Assembly: GCA_030035585.1 (NCBI GenBank) | Contig: CM057464.1 | Coordinates: forward strand, 78,166,919-78,230,918 | Length of the DNA: 64,000 nucleotides | Direction of reading: 5' to 3' | From: Dugong dugon | Lineage: Eukaryota > Chordata > Mammalia > Sirenia > Dugongidae | Shown here: positions 35,432 to 45,365 of the stretch, one piece after another | How the letters are laid out: every line of letters begins with the position of its first letter | Position numbering within the stretch: the stretch's first letter is position 1 | Notes under the pieces: model-generated | Database searches by the model: none | Told to the model about the DNA's origin: nothing | Seen by the model: only the letters and a program-made list of their open reading frames with translations | Translations under genes and position numbers: made by a program

Positions 35432-36740
35432 TTGTTGGTTTTACTTTCACTAGACAAACTGGTGAAAGAAAGGGATAAGCTCAGGACTTCAGAGTCAAAG
35501 CGTAAGCGCTGCATAAATAACCTCAAAGTTTCCACTTGTGCCCTGAAAGAAAGCCTTATTTCTTGTAGTAGCAGAGCTGATATTGCTGAAAACCAAACCC
35601 AGAGTCTTATCTTAAGAGTGACTGCATTACAATGCCAATTCAATTCCCAAACTCATCTGGTGTCTGAAGTTAAAGTGAGGGCATTGATTGGGAAGCAATG
35701 GGATCTGGAAACCTGGGATAGGGACATATGGGCAGATACTCAGGAAGCTGAAGACATTGAGCCCTAAATTCCACTGAATTACTCCTGCCAACAAAACCAG
35801 CACTCTCACTCCCATCTGAAGAGATTACTGCGTCTTTGTCTGTTAAGCCACCCTCCCCAGTATAACCATTAGCTCCTCCACCCCCAGCTGATAAAATGAA
35901 CTCAGTTTTGTCTAAAGAGCCTTTATCTGAGCCATTGCCTGGGGCATCGCCTAAGGCAGATGCCTTTCAAGACAATGCTGAATGTTCTCAAAACACATCT
36001 GCACCACTCATTTTGGCTTCTAGACTATAAATAGACTTAAGTCTCTGCGAGCCCCAAAAGGTGAACTATAAAGTGTGACCCAGGAGGAGGTATGTTACAC
36101 TCCAAAAGAATTGCTTGACTTTTTTAATATGTACAAACAGAAATCTGGGGAATACGTGTGGGATAATAGTGCAAGGAATATAAAGATGGATCAGTCTGAG
36201 TTTATTGATATGGGTACACTAAGCACAGATTCTTCATTCAATTTTTCAGCTCTAGAGGTTAGGAAAGTATCTAGTTGTTTATTTTGTTGTGTCGTTAAAG
36301 CATGGATTACACAGTGGCCTACACTAAATCAAGGTGAAGTATCACACCTGCCTTGGTGTACTAGAGAACAAAGTATCCAAAAGCTTAGGGAAATTGGCAT
36401 GTTGGACTGGATTTATTAGGTTAGACACACAGACCCACATATGGAGTAACCAGAGGACAAACATTTTACCACAATGGTGAGGAACAAATTTGTGAAGGGA
36501 GCCCCAGGATCCTTGAAGACTGCTGTGATAGTTATTTTATGTAAGTCAGATTTGACAGTGGAAACTGCCCTAACTGAATTTAGACACCTAACTACAATGG
36601 GGCTGAATGGATCCCGGGGTGGTAGGGGCCAAGTGGTGACACTCAACTGGCAAAGACAAGGTGGGCATTGTTACTATAATGGACAGCACAGTCAAAGCAG
36701 TAATCAGAATAGTCTGACTTATATGGATTTATGGCATTGA
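35432..36740 (+). pseudogene. Degenerate gag region of the ERVL-like provirus
   Basis: Three short plus frames fall where gag is expected, between primer site and protease. The first (35432-35767) starts KLVKERDKLRTSESKRKR and is charged, with heptad-like spacing suggestive of a coiled coil. The second (36075-36419) contains YTPKELLDFFNMYKQKSGEY and CREQ-like capsid-type sequence. The third (36474-36740) is rich in Gly, Asn and Gln (GLNGSRGGRGQ), as in a gag C-terminus. Identity rests on position and on resemblance to ERVL-group gag. Frames shift between blocks and stops are frequent; no product is possible. Confidence 0.6.
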
Positions 36741-37078
36741 CTACTTAGTCATGGTGTCCCTAAGAATGAAATAGATAGGAAATCTACTAAATATTTACTA
36801 GATCTGTACAATCGGAAGAATTCTAGGTCAAGCAAACAGCAGTAAAACTCGAATTGTCCTAATAGAGAGTCACAGCCCCTCAATTACTTCCCAGACTTGA
36901 GCAAGTTTTAAGACCCACAACTCCTTGAATGATGGGGAGGCTGGGTCCCCTTGAGGAATGACCTCACTACACTGCCAAAAATTTATACTGTTAATCTTTC
37001 TCCCAACCTTCCCCAAAGGGATCTATGGCCTTTTACGAGAGTGAATGTTCATTGGGGAAAAGGAAATGATCAGACTTT

Positions 37079-38074
37079 TTGGGCATGACTGGATACTGAC
37101 TCTGAATTGACACTAATTCCAAGAGACTCAAAATATCACTGTGGCACACCAATCACAGAAGGGGCATATGGATTGGACAGGTTATTAATGTAATCTTAAG
37201 CTCTTATCAGTCTTACAGTAGGTCCAGTGGGTGCCCAAACCCACCCTGTGGTGATTTCCCCAGTTCCAGAATGCATAATTGAAATAGATATACTCAGCAA
37301 CTGGCAGAACTCCCACATTGGATCCTGACAAATAGAGTAAGGACTATTATGGTAGGAGAAGCCAAGTGGAAGTCAGTAGAACTGCCCCTATTGAGGAAAA
37401 TAGTAAATCAAAATTAATACCACATTCCTGGAGTGATTGCAGAGATTACTGCCACCATCAAAGACTTGAAAAATGCAGATGTGGTGAGTCCCACAACATC
37501 CTCACTCAACTCACCTATTTGGCCTGTGCAAAACAAAGATGGATCCTGGGGAATGACAGCAGTTGCTGTTCCAGATGTAGTTTCATTGCTTGAGCAAATT
37601 AATTCATCTCCTGGTACCTGATGTGCAGCTATTGATCTGGCTAATGACTTTTTCTCCACACCTGTTTCAAAGGAACACTAGAAGCAGTTTGACTTCAGCT
37701 GACATGGCCAACAATACACCTTCAGTTGCCTACCTCAGGGTTGCATCAACTGTCCAGCCCTATGTCATAATTTATTCCCCAGGGACTTTTGTCATTTTTC
37801 CCTTCCACAAGATGTCACACCGGTCCATTACATTGATGACATTATGCTGATTGGACCTAGTAAGCAAGATACTTCAGTGACTCTGGACTTACTGGTAAAA
37901 TATTTGCTTGCTAGAGGGTGGGAAATTCATCTGACAAAAATTCAGGTGCCTTCCACCTCAGAGAAATTTCTGGGGGTTCAGGGGTGTGGGGCAGGTGAAG
38001 ATATTCTTTCTAAAGTGAAGTATAAGTTTTTGCATCTGGCCCCTCCACAGCTAAAAAGGCAACACAAAGCTTAG
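37079..38074 (+). pseudogene. ERVL-like protease and reverse transcriptase remnant
   Basis: The protease active-site region near 37095 reads LDTDSELTLIP, so the usual DTG triad is DTD, with a stop two codons upstream. The reverse transcriptase follows in one frame from 37433: FNSPIWPVQ-like sequence seen as LNSPIWPVQNKDGSWGMT, VVSLLEQINSSPGT, then a stop at 37619-37621. The frame continues past it to the active-site motif YIDD at 37829-37840 (HYIDDIMLIGP) and EKFLGVQGCGAG. The YIDD box itself is kept, but several in-frame stops interrupt the domain. Function in a live element would be maturation of Gag-Pol and copying RNA into DNA. Confidence 0.82.
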
Positions 38075-38199
38075 AGGGTCTCTTTGATTTTTGAGTCAAC
38101 ATATCCCTCATTTGGGTGTGATTCTCAGGCCTATTTATAAAGTCACTTGAAAACCTGCTAGTTTTGAGTGGGGCCCAGACCAAGAGAAGGCTCTGCAAC

Positions 38200-38430
38200 A
38201 GGTTCAGGCTGATTGGATACAGATTTACCTTCCCTGCATGCAATGCTTCTACCAAAACTACCATCCATGGACTTAGAGAATGCCTTATCCAAAGTCATAG
38301 AATGCCAGGTAGCATTACCTCAGATCAAGGGACTCACTTGACAGCAAATGAAGTGAGGCAATGGGCCCATGCCCATGGAATTCACTGGTCTTACCATATT
38401 CCCCATTATCCTGAGGCACTGGCTTTATAG
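38200..38430 (+). pseudogene. ERVL-like integrase core remnant after a deletion
   Basis: In the frame of 38164-38430, reverse transcriptase-connection sequence passes directly at about 38205 into integrase: ITSDQGTHLTANEVRQWAHA at about 38314-38375, with the second catalytic aspartate of the DDE triad in SDQGTH. RNase H and the zinc-binding start of integrase are absent. The frame differs from the reverse transcriptase frame upstream and terminates at 38430, before the glutamate of the triad could be placed with confidence. Confidence 0.75.
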
Positions 38431-38679
38431 AATGATGGAGTGGCCTTCTAAAGACACAATTACAGCACCAGCTAGGTGGCAATACCTTGTAGGGTTGGGG
38501 CAATGTTCTCCAGGAGGCTGTATATGCCCCAAACCAGCATCCAATATATGGTACTGTTTCTCCGATAGCCAGGATTCATGGATCCAGGAATCAAGAGGTG
38601 GAAATGAGAGTGGTACCACTCACTATTACCTCTAGTGACCCACTTGAAAAATTTTTGCTTCCTGTCCCCATTACCATAT

Positions 38680-38965
38680 GCTCTGCAGGTCTAGCAGTCT
38701 TAGTTCCCAAAGGAGAAATGCTCCCATCTGGAGACACATCACTGATTCCATTAAACTGGAAGTTATGAATGCCATCTGGCCAATTTGGACTCCTTATGCC
38801 TCTGGATCAACAGGCAAAGAAGGGAGTCACCATACTGGCTGGTGTTATTTATCCTGATTACCAAGAGGAAATTAGATTGATATTACATAATGGAGGTAAA
38901 AAAAAAAAGAGTAATTCTGGAATGCAGAAGATCCCTTAGGACATCTCTTAGTACTATGCTGTGCA
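38680..38965 (+). pseudogene. dUTPase-like remnant at the end of pol
   Basis: Near 38775-38905 the plus strand encodes SGQFGLLMPLDQQAKKGV, then ILAGVIYPDYQEEIRLILHN, which fits dUTPase motif 3 (GVIDxDYxGEI) with the first aspartate replaced by tyrosine. An LVPKGEM-like block near 38700 fits motif 1. ERVL elements are known to carry a dUTPase at the C-terminal end of pol, so position supports the call. The change of the motif 3 aspartate and nearby stops mean it is inactive. dUTPase normally hydrolyses dUTP to dUMP, limiting uracil in new DNA. Confidence 0.65.
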
Positions 38966-39402
38966 GTGATTAAAGTCAATGGAAAACTACAGCAACCCAA
39001 TTCTGACATGATTACTAATGGCCCACAACCTTCAGGAGGGAAGGTTTGGATCATCCCACCAGGCAAAGAAAAATGACCAGCTGAGGTGATTGCTGAGGGC
39101 AAAGGGAATACAGAACACGTGGTGGAAGAAGGTAGTTCTAAATACCAGTGATGACCATGTCGCCAGTTGCAGAAACAAGGACTATAATTGTTATGATTGT
39201 TTCTGCTTTGTATGTATGCATCAAATATTTTTGTTTTCTTCCCTTATAAAATGTAAGATGCAAAGAGGGCTAGTGCATTTTCAGTTGTATGTGTGTTTAT
39301 TGTATCATGTAGGGACAAGTATGACTTTATAATTGTCTTTATTCAGAGATTGTGTATGGTTTGAGGAGATGTGCACAGGTGCCAAGTGGACAAAGGGTGG
39401 AC
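38966..39402 (+). other. Provirus 3' internal region and polypurine tract
   Basis: No env-like frame is visible between the dUTPase-like segment and the 3' LTR. The last bases, GGACAAAGGGTGGAC at 39388-39402, are purine-rich and lie against the LTR start, as a polypurine tract should. Confidence 0.6.
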
Positions 39403-39914
39403 TGTGATTGTTAATGGTTGTGTGTCAACTTGAATGGGCCATGATTCTCAGTGATTTGGTAGTTATGATGTAGTTTGGCAGTTGTATAATGATGTAATCA
39501 CTTCCATGATTGGATCTGCTGTGAGTAGCCAATCAGCTGAAAGGGAGTTTCTTTGGCGTGTGTCCTTCATCCAATATAAGTGGGCTTTCTGGCAAAGATT
39601 GTGGCCTTTTGCTCATTGTGGATTCTGCAGCTGGCTCCTGTTCATCTAACCTCCGGTTCTTGGGACTTGAGCTAGCAGCTTACTTCCCATCTTGCAATAC
39701 ATTAGTCTTTGCAGCCTGTGAGCCAGAGCCCTGCACAGCTTCCACAGCCCCTGTGGCTACATGAATCAGGAGAAGCCTCCAGCCTGACCCACGGACTTGG
39801 ATGTTTTAGCCTCTACAACCAGGTAAGCCATTTCCTTAATATAAATCTCTCTTTCTGTAAATATATGTATAGACCTTACTGGTTTTGCCTCTCTAGAAAA
39901 CCCAGCCTAAGACA
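39403..39914 (+). repeat. 3' LTR of the ERVL-like provirus
   Basis: Starts TGTGATTGTTAATGGTTGTG and ends GAAAACCCAGCCTAAGACA, matching the 5' LTR end. It is followed by GTCAT, the same pentamer that precedes the 5' LTR. Confidence 0.88.
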
Positions 39915-39952
39915 GTCATGTAAAAGATGCATTTTAAGTGCCGTCTAAACCC

Positions 39953-40140
39953 ATGTTGTCAAGTCAATTTCAACTCATGGTAACCCAATGTATTAGAGAG
40001 GTAGAACTGCTCCACAGAGTTTTCTTGGCTGTAATCTTTGTGAAAGCAGATCATCAGACCTTTCTTTTATGGCAGTGCTGGGTGGGTTCAACCACCCACC
40101 TTTTGGTTAGTAGCTGAGAGCAAACTGTTCCACCCAGGGG
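39953..40140 (-). repeat. AfroSINE, minus strand
   Basis: Tail (TTGTCAAGTCAATTTCAACT) at the left, head-like TTTTGGTTAGTAGCTGAGAG and CCACCCAGGGGTCC at the right. It meets a plus-strand AfroSINE head to head at 40141. Confidence 0.85.
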
Positions 40141-40352
40141 TCCGTGGGTACTGCAAACAGTTAAAGTGCTGGGCTGCTAACCAGAACATTGGTAGTTCAA
40201 ACCTCCTTAGAGACACCTAGCAAGAAAGGTTTGGTGATCTGCTTCCCAAATATCATAGCCGTGAAAATACTAAGGAATGCAGTTCTAGTCTGAAACATAT
40301 GGGATAACCATGAGTTGAAGTTGTCAGCAACTGGTTTGGTTTTGGTATAGAC
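40141..40352 (+). repeat. AfroSINE, plus strand
   Basis: Head GTACTGCAAACAGTTAAAGT, box B-like GGTAGTTCAAACC, body GGTTTGGTGATCTGCTTCCC and tail CCATGAGTTGAAGTTGTCAG. Diverged from the more common subtype: GGTACTGCAAACAGTTAA instead of GGTGGTGCAGTGGTTAAG. Confidence 0.85.
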
Positions 40353-40825
40353 TATATACTGTCAGACAGTTAACAATCATAATCCCTGAAGCTAGGAATT
40401 CATGTTTAGTTTCTCCTTTTCCGCAGAATGACTGTAACTGAATATCCCTCAAAAATGATCAAAGTGAATTTTGCATGTACTGGGTTGTTTTTTTTAACTT
40501 AGTCAAACTATCCCAAGCTTGCTCTTTAAATTTAGTTAAAATCTCTAAGTCATTAGTGAGTAACGCTGTGACAAATGGACAAAAACTTCACAGTATTTTT
40601 GTGATAATTAGATTAAGTAATAATCTCTAGATTCAGAGTGTAGAGCACTCCATTTTAGTTTACACACTACTTCAGGTGCAAACATTTTAATATTTAGATA
40701 ACAGTTTGTTCATCAAAAGGAACTATGGAGGAAAAGAGTAGGAATAGTCAACAGTACTGGATTAAAACACTAGTAAAATAATGCCCTTTTAATTCCATAG
40801 TGTACATTTTCTGTTATAATGCCAA
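40353..40825. other. AT-rich sequence without recognised features
   Basis: Nothing recognised. Confidence 0.4.
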
Positions 40826-40827
40826 TA

Positions 40828-41457
40828 TAGTCATGTGTTGCATAATATCCATTCGGGGAACGTCCTACCGCATGTACATCTGTCGTCCCATAAGGTTCTA
40901 ACAAAGTTTAGCAGTCCTGATCGGAGAATGGGAGGTAGGGGATATAACTAGACATAGCAAATGCAAAAGCTTCCTACCCACAACACACTGTGCTGCCAGG
41001 TGTATGATGGCACAGTATAATTTATAAAACATGTCTTGATAGTCATAATGAATGCTTCTGTTACTGGCTTATGTATGCACTATAGCGTACTTCCTATCAA
41101 TGTGAACTTTCCCTACTTTCAAATGAAAAGTTTACAGTATAACAGCGTATGTTTCAACTCGTAGGCAGCATCATGCAATCTCATGTGTCCTGCATCTTTT
41201 GAGTGTTGTAGCATTATCTCTGTTTAATTTTCTTTTAAAAATATTAACATGAAGTGCATCATGGCTCCCAAATGCAACAAAGCCAGTGCTAGTGATAGCA
41301 GCAGTAAGAGGCAAAGGAGAAGTATCAATCTGGAAGTCAGACAAAAGGTATCCCATACAGCTTTGCTGAGTATATAATACGGTGTTTGCACAACATCCAA
41401 ATCACATAATGTCCTGTTTCACAGAATGTATTGTGGACGTTAAGTGATGCATGACTG
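40828..41457 (+). mobile_element. Tigger-like (pogo) DNA transposon, internally deleted
   Basis: The left end (TAGTCATGTGTTGCATAATA) and the reversed right end (CAGTCATGCATCACTTAACG) are terminal inverted repeats of the Tigger7/MER44 type. TA dinucleotides flank at 40826-40827 and 41458-41459. The element is 630 bp and retains only the beginning of a transposase. The first TIR base is T instead of C. Confidence 0.8.
41261..41377 (+). pseudogene. N-terminal stub of a Tigger transposase
   Basis: A 38-codon frame starts MAPKCNKASASDSSSKRQRR, then SINLEVRQKV, and stops at 41375-41377. The MAPK start followed by a basic KRQRR patch and an LE-x-(K/R)-Q-K-V segment is the start of pogo/Tigger transposases, just ahead of the CENP-B-like helix-turn-helix. 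Sequence similarity ends near the valine, and the element's 3' end follows within 80 bp, so the DNA-binding domains and the DDE catalytic core were deleted. It sits inside the element at 40828-41457 in the expected orientation. Confidence 0.7.
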
Positions 41458-43000
41458 TATCTATATTTTACATAGTGTTTGTAAGCATATATTGTACTCT
41501 TACCAGTATTCAAGAAAATAAGGCAATTGGAAATGTCTTTTTTTAATAATGTTGATCCATGAGTTTCTTAGCTATATAATAGAAAACTTTGTAAACTAAA
41601 CAGCAGAAATAACTATATGGTATAACTCACAAGGACATAAGTGTTGGTGATCTGCTCTTTCAGTTACAATAATTTCTTGAAAGTTACTTCCCCACTGTGT
41701 CTGCCTCAGTATTTATGGCTCCAAGAGTTTATGAAACAGCTTAGTCTTTTCTGGGATCATCACCAACAGATTGAGTATTTTACCAAAAACCTTTATTACC
41801 CTGGAGAGCAAATGCCGATTCTTTTGTAATTAAAACAAGCTCACATACATTTGAGGAACCATACTTTTTTTTAAAGACAGTTTGATTTTTGTTCTCTTTT
41901 ATGATGAAGGAATTCATAGCATGTGTCTAGCCGCATTTTATAATAAATAAGCATACACTCATGACTGCTACTGGAAATTATTCCTTTGTGCTTTTAAACT
42001 GAAGAAATTGCAGAAATGAAAGTACAACCACAAGAGGTGTATAGATATGTAATAGTCCATAATCCATGAAGCTGCCAGCAGGATATTCAGCAAGACACTG
42101 GACATTTTAATAATCCCAGTCAAAATTTTCATTGCTTTGATACCCATCTCAATCACTGAAGACTGTTTTGTCTTGCCATTTCACAGTTAAGATGTTTTTA
42201 CAATATTTCATGCTGATGGTAGTCCTGTGATATTTTACTTAGCCTAAGATGAGCCGCTATGAGCCAGAATTGACTTGACAGCAACGGGTTTCAGGTTAAG
42301 ATGGCCTGGGAAGGGACAGTGTAAAAGGGATTGGCAGAGAACAGGAAGGAAGGCCCTGAATGGGAAGAGAGAAAATCAAGTAAGGCAAACTCCAAGAGCT
42401 AAATGAACAGTTTTCAGAGGGCAATTATCAAGCTAACTCTGCTTTAGCTTATAATTTACAGTAGCCTGCTAGTCAGGAGGAGGAGCAGGATTGAGAACTG
42501 AGTCATTTTCCATCTTTTTTCTGAGTATTTACTTTATTATTTAATTTTAAAATGCAATTAATTCACTTAATATCAGATATTCAAAAGACCCTCAAATATT
42601 AAGAAAATAGTTCAAACTACTTATCATTCTGTTTCCAACGCTGATAAAAGTGGCAGGCAAAGATAAGATGCAAATAAGTCCACCATTCTTCATCTTTCTC
42701 CAGTTAAATTGAACAAATATTCACATTTTTATCGACTATGTGTCAAATATGCACTACCTTTTCATAAACTGAAGAGGGAGATAGCACAGATGCTTCACAT
42801 GAAGAACTTAAAAGTTTTTTCCATCAGGTCTTCCAACCTAGTAAATGTCCTCCACTGCACCCTGTTATACTTAAGGCTTGACTGAATTTTTTTAATTTAA
42901 TGTTATTTTTTTCTAAAATCATATAAAGCTCCCTGTAATCAGGTTTATAAATATACTTTTCCTTACATGTAATTAATCAAGGATGAATTTTTATCTGCTG
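41458..43000. other. Mostly unrecognised sequence
   Basis: Apart from a short SINE tail fragment at 42252-42295, no gene or repeat family was recognised. Confidence 0.4.
42252..42295 (+). repeat. AfroSINE tail fragment, plus strand
   Basis: GCCGCTATGAGCCAGAATTG followed by ACTTGACAGCAACGGGTTT is the SINE 3' end; the rest is absent. Confidence 0.75.
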
Positions 43001-43011
43001 TTTGTATCTTG

Positions 43012-43353
43012 TTGTTAGCTGCCCTTGAGTTGGTCCCTGACTCATGGAGACTCCCAAGCATAATGGAATGAATTGCTGCCTGGTCTTGTGCCATCCCTGT
43101 CATCAGTTTCAGATGAGTCTGCTATAATCCATAGGATTTTCATTGGCTAATTTTGGAAGTAGATTGCCAGGACTTTCTCCTAGTCCATCTTAGTCTGAAA
43201 GCTCTACTGAAAACTATTCAGTATCGTAGCAACACGCAAGCCTCCACTGACCAACGGGTGGTGGCTGTGCATGAGGTTCAGTGACTAGTTATCAGACCTA
43301 GATCTTGAGCGTGGAAGGTGAGAATTCCACCTCTGAACCACCACTGCCCCTTA
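43012..43353 (-). repeat. tRNA-Gly-headed SINE with target-site duplication, minus strand
   Basis: A complete copy. Reversed, it begins GGGGCAGTGGTGGTTCAGAG and GTGGAATTCTCACCTTCCAC, closely matching a tRNA-Gly 5' half. It runs through a body with CTTTCAGACTAAGATGGACT (also in the RTE leader) and ends in the RTE tail AACTCAAGGGCAGCTAACAA. Flanks are TTTGTATCTTG (43001-43011) and TTTATATCTTG (43354-43364), an 11-bp target repeat with one mismatch. Confidence 0.9.
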
Positions 43354-43608
43354 TTTATATCTTGATAGGCACTCAATGGACCTGACCCTGAAGGTGGACG
43401 GTACTCTGACATTGTCCAATGCAAATGCATTTGAGAAACTCACTCTTTGGCTCATAAAAATAAATGTTAATATTGGAAAGTAGATAGTTTCTTAAATATT
43501 TTACCTTAAATACTTACATGTTTTGACACTTTCAGAAATAAAAGTTTCATGTGCTTATCAGAGAAATTTTAAGTTTTCAGAAGTTTAAATATTCTCTAGT
43601 TATTACAA

Positions 43609-43808
43609 GGAGCCCTGGTTACACAGTGGTTGAGTGTTTGGCTGCTAACTGAAAGGTCAGTGGCTCGAACCCACTAGCTGCTCTCCAGGAGAAAGATGTG
43701 GCAGTCTGCTTCTGTAAAGATTTACAGCCTCTGAAACCCTATGTGGCCATTCTACTCTGTCCTATAGGGTCACTATGAGTTGGAATCAACTTAACAGCAA
43801 TGGAATAT
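43609..43808 (+). repeat. AfroSINE with target-site duplication, plus strand
   Basis: Head GGAGCCCTGGTTACACAGTG, box B TGGCTCGAACCCAC, body GATGTGGCAGTCTGCTTCTG and tail GGGTCACTATGAGTTGGAAT. Flanks TTATTACAA (43600-43608) and TTATTGCAA (43809-43817) form a 9-bp target repeat with one mismatch. Confidence 0.92.
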
Positions 43809-43817
43809 TTATTGCAA

Positions 43818-44268
43818 TATAGTGATAGTCTAACCATATTGTTCATACAGAATGGAATGCTCAATAGGTATGTGTTATTGCTAATATTTTAACAATTGGA
43901 CAAAAAAAAATTTTGATCAATTATTATCAAAGCCATGATGTTTTCCATAGGTTGTATTTATTTCAAAGTAAAGCAGTTATTTGACTCTGTAATTCTTTAA
44001 AAAATGCATTCTATGTTAATGTTAGTTTTGCTCATATCATTATCATTTTTATACATAAAAGCAAGACAAATTTCCCGGAGTAAAATTCCACTGAGAATTA
44101 ACATCGAGGGCTTAAATATGTTGCCTCCCAATTTAATGGTATACCTTAAACTAAGACACGCTAGAAAAAAATTTACATTTTTAAACTTAGCCACCTAAAT
44201 CTCAACGATAATTTGTTAGATTTTCTAAAATGCTTCCCTTCATGATGATATTGCTAGAATGAGGGCTG
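43818..44268. other. AT-rich sequence without recognised features
   Basis: Overlapping 64-65 residue frames on both strands near 44000-44196 show no motif. Confidence 0.4.
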
Positions 44269-44908
44269 CCAGGTGTTAAGGTGGTCAATTAAGACAACAA
44301 GCCAAACTGAAAGTAGTAGCCAAGCCTTTATTCACTTACTGCAACACTGGTAGAAAGAGGCTACGTGGGAAGAGTTGCCAGCTCCCTCAGTGTTCCATTT
44401 TTCTCCATGGAATGGCACTGGGTGAAGGTCAGATGATATACAGTGCAGGCATGGGGATAGTCTGGACTGCTGAGGGGGCCCTAAACAAAAGGCTCCTGCC
44501 ATTTTATGAACCCGGGGTGCTGGGGATAGGGGAAGAGGGAAGGGCTAGGAGAGGGAAAGTACTAGTCAGAGTGGTGAAAAGTATGTTCAAGGTCCCTTCA
44601 TAAGGGGGGGTCTTAGCAAAGGAGCCTCAAAAGTGTCTAAGTCGTGCTCTCCCATCTCCACCCCATAAAGAGGGCTTTGAATGGAGGCTCTTGGGCTAGG
44701 AATGCAGATGTGCCTAGAAGGACGGGGAGGGAGTTAAGTTCTTGACTGTACTTCCTCAAGAGACTTCAGTGCACTGGGTCTGCACCAAGTCTAGTTTGTG
44801 GAGAGCAGCTTTCCTCAGCAGGTATGCCAGGTAAAACCTTTGTAATTGCCTAAGGTCAGGCCAGAAAGATTACACATAGGGTTTTGGCCTGGAGCCAGAT
44901 TCCTCAGA
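44269..44908 (-). mobile_element. Probable LTR, minus strand (possibly ERV1 type)
   Basis: This block is richer in GC than its surroundings and has sharp edges. On the minus strand a polyadenylation signal occurs in AAGTGAATAAAGGCTTGGC, about 60 bp before the presumed end (TGCCAGGTGTTAAGG on the plus strand at 44269). Starts and ends are approximate, no target repeat was confirmed, and no internal sequence flanks it. A 63-residue frame inside (44412-44603) has no motif. Confidence 0.45.
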
Positions 44909-45357
44909 TATATTTATTAGTCATTAAAAAAAGAGTCACCAAAAACACAATATTATTTTAAAAAATTAAAAGTAAAAATGAATGCCAAATGACATTAAAA
45001 AAAAAAAAAAGAAAAGAAATTAAAAGCCAACCATGGCCACTGGTAAAGATATTTACACTGTTATATTAATTTATATAAAATTTAATAAAATATGGTTTTA
45101 CTGATTTATTTTTACTTGGTTAATGATATTAATGGTGTAAGGAGAGATAAAATTAGCCAAAACGTTTTTAAGAAAAGGGTAGTTTAGAAAGTTCAAATTA
45201 ACAAAAATTTTTTCTAAAAGTCCTATTAACAACAAGAGTATCAAATTTATATTTGTTAAAAATGTATATTTCAAAAGCAATTTAGGAATAATTACCATAT
45301 TTGGATATTAACCTTGACCTCTAGGAATTGTCATGTCATAATTCACACAGTGCTGAA
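44909..45357. other. AT-rich sequence without recognised features
   Basis: Nothing recognised besides an A run at about 44998-45011. Confidence 0.4.
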
Positions 45358-45365
45358 CTGTAGAC

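Larger units (their letters stand above)
34581..39914 (+). mobile_element. ERVL-like endogenous provirus with paired LTRs
   Basis: A 5.3-kb class III endogenous retrovirus. It has a 5' LTR (34581-35163), primer site, degenerate gag, protease, reverse transcriptase, part of integrase and a dUTPase-like segment, then a 3' LTR (39403-39914). It is bounded by the identical pentamer GTCAT at 34576-34580 and 39915-39919, the target repeat length expected for ERVL. No env-like frame follows pol, in keeping with ERVL. Every coding block carries stops, frameshifts or deletions, so the copy is defective. Similarity between the two LTRs is obvious but clearly imperfect, so insertion is old. Confidence 0.88.

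Noticed and set aside
36075..36740. Open retroviral frames as possible domesticated gag gene
   Set aside because: Frames are short, shifted relative to one another and sit within a decayed provirus; nothing suggests preserved coding capacity.
44412..44603. A 63-residue frame in a GC-richer block
   Set aside because: The block looks like an LTR on the other strand and the frame has no motif.
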